Positions 30,943-38,768 of a stretch of 64,000 nt of DNA are shown here, in pieces. Position numbers and translations under genes: made by a program. Source of the stretch: Oscillospiraceae bacterium (GTDB taxonomy: Bacteria; Bacillota; Clostridia; Oscillospirales; Acutalibacteraceae); assembly GCA_910574995.1 (NCBI GenBank), contig CAJTCS010000009.1:98471-162470 (forward strand). Reading direction: 5' to 3'. The first letter of the stretch is position 1. Every line of letters starts with the position of its first letter. The notes under the pieces are model-generated. The model was not told the origin of the DNA. It saw nothing but the letters and a program-made list of their open reading frames with translations, and ran no database searches.

Positions 30943-31311
30943 TTACAGTGTGATTATCCAAAAACATACTGCTGAAATTGCAGAAAGCGGTGTCATAATA
31001 TACTTTTCTTTTTTGCTTTTGGATATAAAATCCATAATTGTATTGAATGAGAGATATACTGCCATGATGATACAGATCATCTTTGTTGCGTTCTCTGAAA
31101 ACCAAAATGGTATAAGTCCTCCCATTTGCAATATTATGACCACAAAATATATCTGTATAATAAGCTGCATTACCAAAACAATCCTTAGTTTCTTAGGGAA
31201 AACTTTATATCGCCCTCCCATTGTCAACTCTCCTAATGGAAAACCACAAACTATAAGAAATGATAATACAATCACTATTGAAAAGACACCTGCTCCTATA
31301 ATAGCTATCAT
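30943..31311 (-). CDS. Four-helix membrane protein, 122 aa
   Basis: Start MIAIIGAGVFSIVIVLSFLI at 31311 with GGAGGTTG. Four hydrophobic stretches are seen, with a PKKLRIVLVMQLIIQI second helix. No known family comes to mind with certainty. It is cotranscribed with its neighbours. Confidence 0.65.
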   Translation of the reverse strand: MIAIIGAGVFSIVIVLSFLIVCGFPLGELTMGGRYKVFPKKLRIVLVMQLIIQIYFVVIILQMGGLIPFWFSENATKMICIIMAVYLSFNTIMDFISKSKKEKYIMTPLSAISAVCFWIITL

Positions 31312-31366
31312 GGTCAACCTCCAAATACCATTCTTCGTTCTATTTAGCTCCCCGATAAACTGGAAG

Positions 31367-31645
31367 TTATCGCTTTCTGATAATCCAATCGTCATCTTGG
31401 TTTTTTCTCTCTGCATAGTAACCGCAAGGCATATCCTTTAAGGTACCGACAGAGTTATCTAAATCAAAAACCCATTTTAAAGATACTAACTCTGCTTCAT
31501 CTGTTTCATGTGTTTCTCCGCATGGAAATTGCCACATTCCGTCATCTTCATCATGCGATACATATAGAATAGGTGCCTGACGCTCCAATATATGGCAACA
31601 GATAATCGTAGCAGTATCGGGTGAATCATAAAAAGGAAATTTCAT
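31367..31645 (-). CDS. DUF2185-like small protein, 92 aa (immunity-type)
   Basis: It starts MKFPFYDSPDTATIICCHIL behind AAAGGAGT and shows DDGMWQFPCGETHETDEAEL and LVSLKWVFDLDNSV, ending in MPCGYYAERKNQDDDWI. This pattern is that of DUF2185 proteins, some of which serve as immunity proteins in toxin loci. No toxin gene is visible beside it. Confidence 0.7.
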   Translation of the reverse strand: MKFPFYDSPDTATIICCHILERQAPILYVSHDEDDGMWQFPCGETHETDEAELVSLKWVFDLDNSVGTLKDMPCGYYAERKNQDDDWIIRKR

Positions 31646-31787
31646 GTCTGTTACTCCTTTCAAATCTCGACTTCTCAGTTTGACTTTTTTCCTATTATAC
31701 ACAAAAACATGAGATTTTTCAATTCACAAACTGTCTTGCTTAAGTTTGAATGGCATTGTCGCTTATTGCGGAAACGCTATCATTCAC

Positions 31788-32159
31788 CTATGAATAAATT
31801 ATTTTATTTTCAACAATTTCTCTTACATACGCCAGAATGTTATTCATCTTTTGAAGCCATAAGAATTGATTTTCGGTTTTCAATTGTTCTGTCACACCCT
31901 GCCTGTCGGAATATTCCGTTACCAGCCGAGAAAACATTTTATCTGCTCGCTTGTCAATATCATCAAGGTAGTCGTTCAGCTTTCCACCTGTTAGTAGGTT
32001 CATATACAAAACCTTATGGCGTTGTTCCAAATACTTTGCGTGCCGCTGTCCTCATAAGCCGATTAGCTTGGCTTCTTGTGGCAGTATAAGATTTGGCAGA
32101 TTATAATCGCCAGCTTTTGAATAAGTGCCGCCCATCTGTTCAAATATTGTTTTTTCCAT
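31788..32159 (-). pseudogene. TnpV-like transposon protein with in-frame TGA
   Basis: From ATG 32159 it reads MEKTIFEQMGGTYSKAGDYN, then LILPQEAKLIGL, TGA (32054-32052), and continues GQRHAKYLEQRHKVLYMNLL to 31788. TnpV of Tn4451-like elements has Trp at the stop position (TGG), so one base change made TGA. The function of TnpV is unknown. Confidence 0.75.
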
Positions 32160-32251
32160 AAGTAACCCTCCGTCATTCTGATTTTGAGAGCGTTGGAAAT
32201 AATTCTCCGTTCTTTTTCGTCAATCACTATGTAGTATTTTTGACATCGCAT
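32160..32251 (-). pseudogene. Truncated small transposon protein
   Basis: MRCQKYYIVIDEKERRIISN resembles the start of the 60-aa protein at 43818 (HLYVDSREKTLLL) and relatives. An internal deletion joins it to the TnpV start. Confidence 0.4.
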
Positions 32252-32331
32252 ATTTCCCGATCTCTTTCCCATAAAGTATGGCAAAGGATTTCTCCCTTTG
32301 CGAATGTGCGATTTTATTGTTGACATTAAAG

Positions 32332-32374
32332 AAAGCCAGTGCAAGAAGCGTTTCTGCTTCTTACGCTGGCTTTT
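32332..32374. terminator. Bidirectional terminator
   Basis: AAAGCCAG and AGAAGC pair with GCTTCT and CTGGCTTT, with short internal bulges. Confidence 0.65.
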
Positions 32375-32573
32375 GCCTTTGCTATCGCCCATAAGCTGTA
32401 TTCCAATAATGTTTTCAAATTACCTCCTTATGTGGTGACAGCCTTTGCGGTTTTTCTTTTGTCGTTTTTTATCGGAATATGCCGCAAGGCTGTTTCCGCT
32501 GTTGGCTGTCGTTCGCCGCCTTTCCAATCTGGATTTTTACATTTTCAAAAATTCGGATTGGAGGAAATAAGAA

Positions 32574-32732
32574 ATGGCATATAACCACGGACGAGAGGAC
32601 AGGAAGTGGCGTATCTGGAAAGAAGCCGAGGAAAAGGTGCTGCGGGAGTGCGGCGTTGATGAAGCGGTCATTGAGCAAATCCGCATAGAGGATAGGGCAG
32701 ACTTTAATTCCAACAGGCGGTTTTACCGATGA
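32574..32732 (+). CDS. Truncated sigma-like small protein of a conjugative element, 52 aa
   Basis: It begins MAYNHGREDRKWRIWKEAEE behind GGAGGAAA and ends FNSNRRFYR. Full-length relatives on Tn1549-like elements continue with a DNA-binding tail, so this copy is short. Its TGA overlaps the next ATG (ATGA). Confidence 0.5.
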   Translation: MAYNHGREDRKWRIWKEAEEKVLRECGVDEAVIEQIRIEDRADFNSNRRFYR

Positions 32733-33647
32733 TTAAAGCAAAAATAACCAACCAGTTTGGGGCAGCCCTTGAACGAGAACTGCCTCTTGACATCCACCAG
32801 TTCTACCACGATATGCGGGAGGTCGGCATCAGCAAGCTTCCAAAAAACATCCTGCTCCATGACGATAAGGATGTGGAAGTCAAACTGTCCTCCGACAGCG
32901 AGATCGGCAGCGGCCTGCTGCGGGTGTTCGGCAGGAACGACACCCTGCCCGACGCCAACACTGTGGCCTTTGCGGTATCCACCGCCAGAGAAGAAATTCT
33001 CACAGATTTAGAACAAAACATCATCCACAACCAGTATCTCACCAAGGAAATGCTGTTCGATGACATCCGTGAGATGACCCAGGCCGCCGGGTCGGTCAAG
33101 CTGACGTTCTACTGTCCCCTAGTGGGCCAACTGGATGACGGCGAGTGCGATGAGTATATCGATGTGGGCAGCGGATTCCTGACGGCATATCAAGACGGCA
33201 TCGAGCAGGGCATCGCTGACGAGCAGGCCCCTGAAATGGGCGATGATGGCGAGGACACAACACGAAACTTGCTGAATAACATAGGTTTCCGGTTGTGTCC
33301 CGGAGTTTGGCGCAAGGCCAAACTCCCCAAGGTTTGTGCATGCAGGCGTAGCCGCCAAGCTCATGTCGGCGGTCTGGGCGGTCGAGGAAATGGACGGCAG
33401 GCTCCTGGGCCGGATCGACTGCCACCTCAAGGAGCCGCTTGCGCCGGAAGAAATGGCTGATTTGCGGGAAGAAATAATTGGACAGTGTTCAGACGGGCTT
33501 GGGGAAGGCTTTGAGCAGCGGCCCATCGAAACGGACGAGGGTGATCTGTATGTTTCCTATTGGAACAGCAGTGATGATTATTTTCTCGGCACAGAAGATG
33601 AGCTGGAAGAACACCTGGAACCCCATCAAGGGATGGGCGGCATTTAA
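32729..33647 (+). pseudogene. MIKxKI-type conjugative-element gene, copy C, split by a hairpin insertion
   Basis: This is the longest copy. It runs from MIKAKITNQFGAALERELPL through REEILTDLEQNII and AAGSVKLTFYCPL to GDDGED (about 33254). An insert of roughly 85 bp with two hairpins shifts the frame, and the family resumes with AGVAAKLMSAVWAVEEMDGR to the stop at 33645. The end GLGEGFEQRPIETDEGDLYV is typical of gut mobile-element proteins placed near ArdA genes. Confidence 0.75.
33253..33326. repeat. Two adjacent hairpins inserted in copy C
   Basis: GGACACAAC pairs with GTTGTGTCC (33253-33300, with GAAAC/GTTTC inside), and GGAGTTTGGC with GCCAAACTCC around a short loop (33302-33326). They sit exactly where the coding match is broken. 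Confidence 0.6.
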
Positions 33648-33649
33648 GA

Positions 33650-34255
33650 ATCGGTCACTGCGAGATAGACAAGTACCTATCACTATGCAAAGAGGGCGCG
33701 GAAATTATTGTGGACAATTTGCAGGATATTATCTTCGGTGGTTTTGCACCCAACAGCAATTCCGCCGAAGTGCTGTCCAAGGCCCTGGGTAGCAGAACGG
33801 TGATGTCTGGCTCGGTGTCCAGGAGCAAAAATGACCCCAGCCAGTCTTTGCAGATGATAGAGCTGCCTCTCATGACAGCGGACGAGTTAAAATCCATGCC
33901 CAAGGGTCAGTTCATCGTGATGAAAACCGGTTTCTATCCAATGAAAGTCAGACTCAAGCTGTACTTTGATTGGGGCATCCAGTTTGACGAGCAGTACGCC
34001 GTCCCGGAGAACGGCAACCGCAAGGTATCCTATGCGGAGAAGAATGAGCTGCTCCAGGCCATCATCCTGAAGTACCACCCTGACTGGCTGAAAGAAGATG
34101 AGCCAGCGCCAGAGGCCACGCCTGCTGGTGGGCCAGAACAGGGTGCTCCAACTCAGAAGAATAAGCGCCCGCCGCAGAAGAAAAGGCCGGTCAAGCCAGT
34201 TGCTCCCCGCAACCGAGAATCTGAACCAGAGGTAACGCAGGATGGGCCGGTTTGA
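33650..34255 (+). pseudogene. C-terminal part of a TraG/VirD4-like coupling protein, copy 2
   Basis: It enters the family near CKEGAEIIVDN and shows FGGFAPNSNSAEVLSKAL, SRSKNDPSQSLQM and ADELKSMPKGQFIVMKTGFY, ending in a basic proline-rich tail. The Walker motifs of the coupling ATPase are upstream and absent. The stop overlaps the next ATG as in copy 1 on the other strand at 24511. Confidence 0.75.
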
Positions 34256-34343
34256 TTTTCTCTACATGGCGGATCTAGTGAACTATCCAAAAGAAGATAC
34301 TATCAGCAGAAAAAGAATAATGATGGATCCATACTCAACTTAA
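34242..34343 (+). pseudogene. Helix-turn-helix gene start, truncated
   Basis: MGRFDFLYMADLVNY matches the start of the gene at 24524 for eight residues, then diverges and stops after 33 codons. The junction lies near 34266. Confidence 0.5.
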
Positions 34344-34443
34344 CCAGCTATCTCAATATGGGCAAATAAATCTGAGCGTAAAAGATTTTCATTGACAGCC
34401 GCTCCTACCAGTAATATGCTATATCTGCCACTTAAAAGCATTT

Positions 34444-34473
34444 CGTGACAAAATTCCAACATCTCATGACAAA
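34444..34473 (+). promoter_or_regulatory. Direct repeats upstream of the LytTR regulator
   Basis: CGTGACAAA at 34444 and CATGACAAA at 34465 are direct repeats 21 bp apart, two turns of DNA. LytTR regulators bind pairs of about 9-bp direct repeats at this spacing, so autoregulation is likely. Confidence 0.5.
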
Positions 34474-34524
34474 TGGGTTGCCCTTTCGCCGCCTTTTTGT
34501 TAACCTAAAAGGAAGGTGATATGC

Positions 34525-35235
34525 ATGATAAAGTTCGCAATCTGCGATGACGAGCCACAAATGGCCCAGGACATTGCGGATCAGCTTGCAAGCTATATGA
34601 AGGAAACCGACATTGACTACTCGGTTGACTGCTTCCCCAGCGGGTATGCGCTGCTGAAATCCTCAGATGAATTTGGCGTTATTTTCCTGGACATCCAGAT
34701 GGAGCGCCCAGACGGCATGGAGACGGCAAGACTGCTGCGCCAGCGGGATAATCACAGCCTGCTGGTGTTTGTGACGGTGCTGAAGGATCGCGTGTTTGAT
34801 GTGTTCCCGCTGGAGGCTTTTGATTACCTGCTCAAGCCCCTGGACCGTGATCGGTTCCGGCGGACCATGGATCGGGCCCTGCGCTGGCTGGAACGGGACG
34901 CGGCAAAAAATCTTGTGATACAACGGGGGTCTGACTGCCAGGTCGTTTTGCTCTCGGACATTTTGTATTGCGAGGTGCTGGGCAGAAAAGTTTATCTTCA
35001 CAAAAAGGACGGTATCGTTTTAGATTACTATGACCGGCTGGAAGATGTGGAACAGCGCGTGGACAGCCGCTTTTTCAAGTGCCACCGCAGCTACCTGGTG
35101 AATCTGGACTATGTAAGCGGGTGCCAGGAGGGCCAGGTGCTTTTGCCACAGGGGAAGCGAATCCCTGTTTCCCGGCTGCGGGAGCGGGAATTGACCCAGG
35201 CCCTTTTGCGCCATATGAAGGAGGGGGGTGTCTGA
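34525..35235 (+). CDS. LytTR-family response regulator (AgrA-like)
   Basis: A 236-residue regulator. The receiver domain (1-120) has IKFAICDDEPQM, the phosphorylated Asp in VIFLDIQM and the Lys in YLLKPLD. The LytTR DNA-binding domain starts near 135 (RGSDCQVVLLSDILYCEV and FKCHRSYLVNLDYV). The start at 34525 follows AAAGGAAGGTG. One base separates it from the kinase gene. No AgrB/AgrD peptide genes are seen, so the signal is unknown. Confidence 0.9.
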   Translation: MIKFAICDDEPQMAQDIADQLASYMKETDIDYSVDCFPSGYALLKSSDEFGVIFLDIQMERPDGMETARLLRQRDNHSLLVFVTVLKDRVFDVFPLEAFDYLLKPLDRDRFRRTMDRALRWLERDAAKNLVIQRGSDCQVVLLSDILYCEVLGRKVYLHKKDGIVLDYYDRLEDVEQRVDSRFFKCHRSYLVNLDYVSGCQEGQVLLPQGKRIPVSRLRERELTQALLRHMKEGGV

Positions 35236-35236
35236 C

Positions 35237-36511
35237 ATGGATTATTTCAGCCTGATTATGGACGGGGTCAGTATCATCGGCCAGGGCGTGATGCACATTT
35301 TCTTTGTCAGCCGCCTGACCGGAAAAAAGCGGAGGCTCTGGCATTTCGCGGTATACTGCCTTGCCCTCTGCGCCATCCAGTGGCTGTCGCTGAGCCTGAA
35401 CGTCAACGGAATCCTCTCTATCGGCGCAGGGATTTTGGGACTGTATGCTGTCAGCCGATTCGCACTGGGGAACCAGCGTCCCATTTCCTGGCTGGCGGCG
35501 GTGCTGGCCTTTTATGTTTCGCAGCTCTCCTTTGGTATTCTCAACTCTGTGGAGGCGGCGTTCTTTCCTCCTTTTGTCGGGACCCCGCTGCTATATCTGC
35601 TGCTTATCCCGGCCCAAATCCTGTTCTTTGTGCTGTGTATCGGCTGTTACCGCGCGGTGCGCCGGTTTTTGGACTGGACAGATGACAGTCCGGCTCCCAA
35701 TATCGTCCTGCTGTTGTTCCCCATTTTGTTTTTCTTTGCCTCGGAACTTTACATTCTCCAAAGCGCCTACGGTTTGTACTACCCGTCCATTTCCTTTGAG
35801 GATTTAAGGAATCACAGCATTTTGCTGTTCCTGCAAATCATGGGGCTGGCGGCAATGCTCTGCACACTATACGCCTACCGCCAGCTCTGCCAGGGATTTC
35901 AAGCAAAGGCGGAGCTGCAGTCCCTAACCCAGGCGTCCCAGGCCCAGAAAGTTTACATTGCCGAGGCCCGGGCCCGCTATGAGCAGACGAAATCCTTCCG
36001 CCATGATATCAAGAATCATCTGTCCGTGCTGGACGGCCTGCTCAAGAATGAAAAGCTGGAGGAGGGCCGGGAGTATCTGGAAAAGCTGGAGGCTGCTTCG
36101 GAGGCCCTGTCCTTCCCTTACCAGACCGGTAACCCGGTGGTAGATATCCTGCTGGGGGAGAAGCTGGGGCTGGCCAAGGAGATTGAAACGGAGGTGTCTC
36201 TGGTTTTGCCCAACCCCTGCGGGATTGACGACTTCGACCTGTGCGTGCTCTTTGCCAACGTCCTGGATAACGCCATTACCGCCTGCCGCGCAAACGACGG
36301 AGCCAAGGCTATCCGTATCAGCGGCAAGCGTCAGGGGGATTTCTACATGCTGACCTTTGAGAATACCTGCGCCGATGAGCCCCTTCCCCCGGCGGGTACC
36401 GTGTTTTCCAACATCCGGGCGGTGGCGGAAAAGTATCATGGGGCTGTGCTGACGGAGAAAGCGGGAGGAATGTTTTCGCTGAATGTGCTGCTGAATGCTG
36501 CGGCTGTGTAG
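35237..36511 (+). CDS. GHKL-type sensor histidine kinase (AgrC-like)
   Basis: A 424-residue kinase with six or seven membrane helices in the first 215 residues, the H-box SFRHDIKNHLSVLDGLL and a GHKL ATPase with N-box FANVLDNAITACRAN. It should phosphorylate the LytTR regulator just upstream. The start at 35237 (GGAGGGGGG upstream) lies one base after the regulator stop. The class usually senses peptides. Confidence 0.9.
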   Translation: MDYFSLIMDGVSIIGQGVMHIFFVSRLTGKKRRLWHFAVYCLALCAIQWLSLSLNVNGILSIGAGILGLYAVSRFALGNQRPISWLAAVLAFYVSQLSFGILNSVEAAFFPPFVGTPLLYLLLIPAQILFFVLCIGCYRAVRRFLDWTDDSPAPNIVLLLFPILFFFASELYILQSAYGLYYPSISFEDLRNHSILLFLQIMGLAAMLCTLYAYRQLCQGFQAKAELQSLTQASQAQKVYIAEARARYEQTKSFRHDIKNHLSVLDGLLKNEKLEEGREYLEKLEAASEALSFPYQTGNPVVDILLGEKLGLAKEIETEVSLVLPNPCGIDDFDLCVLFANVLDNAITACRANDGAKAIRISGKRQGDFYMLTFENTCADEPLPPAGTVFSNIRAVAEKYHGAVLTEKAGGMFSLNVLLNAAAV

Positions 36512-36528
36512 AGGAATGGAGGGACTTC

Positions 36529-36735
36529 ATGAGTAAATACGACGCCCTGTGGGCCTATGTGCAAAAAGATGGAAGCCCGACCCTCAAATTGACATTTGCG
36601 CAAATCCAGGAAATCGCGGGCATTCCCATTGACCACTCGTTCCTGAGATACAAAAAGGAATTGACGGACTACGGGTATCAGGTGGGGAAAATCTCCATGC
36701 GGGAGCAGACGGTTGTTTTTCAAAGGAATGTTTAG
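36529..36735 (+). CDS. Small conserved protein, 68 aa
   Basis: It starts MSKYDALWAYVQKDGSPTLK behind GGAGGG and ends EQTVVFQRNV. The pattern, with AQIQEIAGIPIDHSFLRYKK, is that of short DUF7662-like proteins of unknown role. It follows the kinase by 17 bp and may belong to its operon. Confidence 0.7.
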   Translation: MSKYDALWAYVQKDGSPTLKLTFAQIQEIAGIPIDHSFLRYKKELTDYGYQVGKISMREQTVVFQRNV

Positions 36736-36753
36736 AGGCTGGGGTTGCGCTAT

Positions 36754-36821
36754 AATGTCCGCAGGACATTTCAGTAGAGCCAGATCTGCGCAGCAGATCT
36801 ACAGATCGCGCCAGCGATCTG
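36754..36821. repeat. Three consecutive palindromic hairpins
   Basis: AATGTCC-GCA-GGACATT (36754-36770), AGATCTGC-GCA-GCAGATCT (36782-36800) and CAGATCGC-GCCA-GCGATCTG (36802-36821). The block is framed by two CTATAAT words (36750 and 36850). Cause unknown. Confidence 0.8.
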
Positions 36822-36890
36822 GCAAGGCGCAAAGCGGCTTGCAGCTATGCTATAATCAAAGCGGTGAATCTGAATTTGCAGGAGGAAAAC

Positions 36891-37421
36891 GTGAAAGTTA
36901 AAAGGTGCGTAAAGGGGCGGCGCTTGTGCTTTGCAATATTCGCAATTTGCCTCTCGGCTAGGTTTATAGAGTATTTTATAATTGAAACAGACAAAACAGC
37001 GATTGGAGAAAATGTGCTTCACAAAATACTTGGCATCATCATTTTGGCAGCTGCTCTGAAAGGCATAGATCTTAAATGGCGTGATATTGGATTTCAGCGG
37101 GACGGCTTTGCAAACGGCATTATGAAAGGTATTCTGCTGGGAGGCGTTTGTTTCACCCTTTCGTATGGGTTGGAGCTGGCGCTTCTGGCTCTGCAAGGCA
37201 CTCCCGCGCATTTTGAACTATATGTCAGCGGTTTTTCGTTGACTGGCTCTCAGATAAACAATACCGGCGCCCTTTTCTTTGTGCTGTGCGTTTTATTCAA
37301 TATTATCAATGTGTGGATGGAAGAGGGCGTTTTCCGAGGACTGTTTATAAAGATGCTTTCTGAAACAAAGCCCTTTATGATAGCTACTCATAAAACAGCA
37401 TCAACCAACAAACTGAAATAG
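36891..37421 (+). pseudogene. CPBP intramembrane protease-like gene, 3' end cut off
   Basis: It starts with GTG at 36891 behind CAGGAGG (the frame also opens at 36864). It holds several membrane helices and the catalytic motif WMEEGVFRGLF (EExxxR). After LSETKPFMIA (about 37385) it loses the rest of the family, including the later catalytic His helices. Foreign codons lead to the stop at 37421, next to the terminator of a Tn916-like module. Confidence 0.72.
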
Positions 37422-37444
37422 GGTAACTGCCATACAGGGTGCAG

Positions 37445-37487
37445 AAAAAGACAAGTAAGAAGCAATCCGTTTCTTGCCTGTCTTTTT
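37445..37487. terminator. Bidirectional terminator
   Basis: AAAAAGACA and AAGAA pair with TTCTT and TGTCTTTTT. Confidence 0.75.
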
Positions 37488-37493
37488 CATTTT

Positions 37494-37605
37494 GTTACGC
37501 AATAGAACGCTGTTTTTGAGGGCAGACATATAAAACCCTTACCCCGTCATTTCAACGCCCGTAAAGCCGCATAAATCAAGGACAAAACAACCTCTATTGC
37601 GTAAC
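37494..37605. repeat. Perfect 12-bp inverted repeat 88 bp apart
   Basis: GTTACGCAATAG at 37494 and CTATTGCGTAAC at 37594. A further 10-bp hairpin (GAGGGCGAAA and complement) follows at 37623-37654. Confidence 0.7.
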
Positions 37606-37668
37606 AATCCCCATAATAAATTGAGGGCGAAAGCAGTCCACTGATTTCGCCCTCTTGACTGCCCATTA

Positions 37669-37738
37669 GCAAAGGCGGGAAAAGCTGTCAAGGGCGCGTA
37701 GCGCGAAGTTTACCCTTGACAGCTTTTCCCGTCTTTGC
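37669..37738. repeat. 26-bp near-perfect inverted repeat downstream of the ORF8-like gene
   Basis: GCAAAGGCGGGAAAAGCTGT and on to position 37694 pairs with 37713-37738 with one mismatch; the loop has CGCGTAGCGCG. It is the strongest hairpin in the window and lies at the end of a Tn916-like regulatory module. Confidence 0.85.
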
Positions 37739-37744
37739 TACTCC

Positions 37745-37948
37745 CTATCGGTCGAAGCGGAATTTCAATATGGCTTCAACCAGTTTCGCCTTTAACCTGT
37801 CCTGTGTATCGTCATTGATATACCCCTTATACATAGACAGATATTTGATGTGTGCGGTGTAATATCGCAATACTGCGTCTACCGCTTCCGGCTCTCCGGC
37901 AACGGCTTTTTCGATTACTTCAAAAGGTATCAGCTTTTTGTTCCTCAT
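37745..37948 (-). CDS. Tn916 ORF8-like helix-turn-helix protein, 67 aa
   Basis: It begins MRNKKLIPFEVIEKAVAGEP and ends LKAKLVEAILKFRFDR, the form of the small HTH protein next to ORF7 in Tn916-like elements. It overlaps the sigma-factor gene by 29 bases, as in those elements. It likely takes part in controlling element excision genes. Confidence 0.8.
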   Translation of the reverse strand: MRNKKLIPFEVIEKAVAGEPEAVDAVLRYYTAHIKYLSMYKGYINDDTQDRLKAKLVEAILKFRFDR

Positions 37949-38378
37949 GTTCCAATCTCTCCCATTCTTTCCGCAACTGTTTCAGCGCAACATTTCTTCT
38001 GTGGTTTATCGTACTTCTGCAACGCCCGTATAGCCTGCCGATTGCTTCATCACGATAGCCGACGAAGTAATAAAGCAACAAAACTTCTTGCCTTAACTCC
38101 GGCAATTCTGATAATGCTGTCGCTAACCGTTCATCATCAACAATAACTTCCTTTCCCAACACAAGAAATACGGTCGGTTTGTCCCGCTTTTCAAAGTAGC
38201 TGTCCATAACAGACGGTTCAAAATATCGTTCTGACATCAGATAGTCAAGGGATATTTCCCGTTCCATTTTCCGCTTCAAATCCCGCCATGCGTTGATTGC
38301 TTCATGGCGCAGGACAACCTTGCAGAACGCATGGAAAGCATATTCAATATGCTCCATGAACTGTTCAGAATATCTCAT
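37920..38378 (-). CDS. Sigma-70-like factor of a Tn916-type element (ORF7-like)
   Basis: A 152-residue factor: region 2-like HIEYAFHAFCKVVLRHEAIN, then a region 4 HTH (ELRQEVLLLYYFVGYRDEAI, STINHRRNVALKQLR). In Tn916 the ORF7 protein drives transcription of excision genes. The start at 38378 follows GGGGGTGAG. No integrase or excisionase gene of the same element is present in the window. Confidence 0.82.
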   Translation of the reverse strand: MRYSEQFMEHIEYAFHAFCKVVLRHEAINAWRDLKRKMEREISLDYLMSERYFEPSVMDSYFEKRDKPTVFLVLGKEVIVDDERLATALSELPELRQEVLLLYYFVGYRDEAIGRLYGRCRSTINHRRNVALKQLRKEWERLEHEEQKADTF

Positions 38379-38642
38379 TTTCTCTCACCCCCTTTCTTCC
38401 CAGTAGGGGGCTATTACAACAAACGCCCATACAGCATAAAGCGGCATAGGCATTTGGGTAATACGAGTTATCAAGACATACTAAATGATATGTGTGTTCA
38501 TACTCATAGGCAGAATATCCCGTTCCACAAGACAGGATTTTTTTGACAATTCACCATAATGAAAACTATCCATGAAATAAAAAACAGACATAGCAGTACC
38601 TCACAATACCGCCATATCTATGAAAGTCATTCTGCCACATAA

Positions 38643-38680
38643 AAACGGCGGCTTTGATTATTATTTCAAAACCGCCGTTC
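38643..38680. terminator. Hairpin between the MATE and sigma-factor genes
   Basis: AACGGCGG and CCGCCGTT pair, extended by TTTGA/TCAAA around the loop. Confidence 0.6.
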
Positions 38681-38768
38681 AGCCGCTTCTATTCTGTTTT
38701 GGCGCATGATGATTTTGCCGCCACACAACGGTTTTTTTATTAACCGCCGGACGGCATGAAAATCCTTT

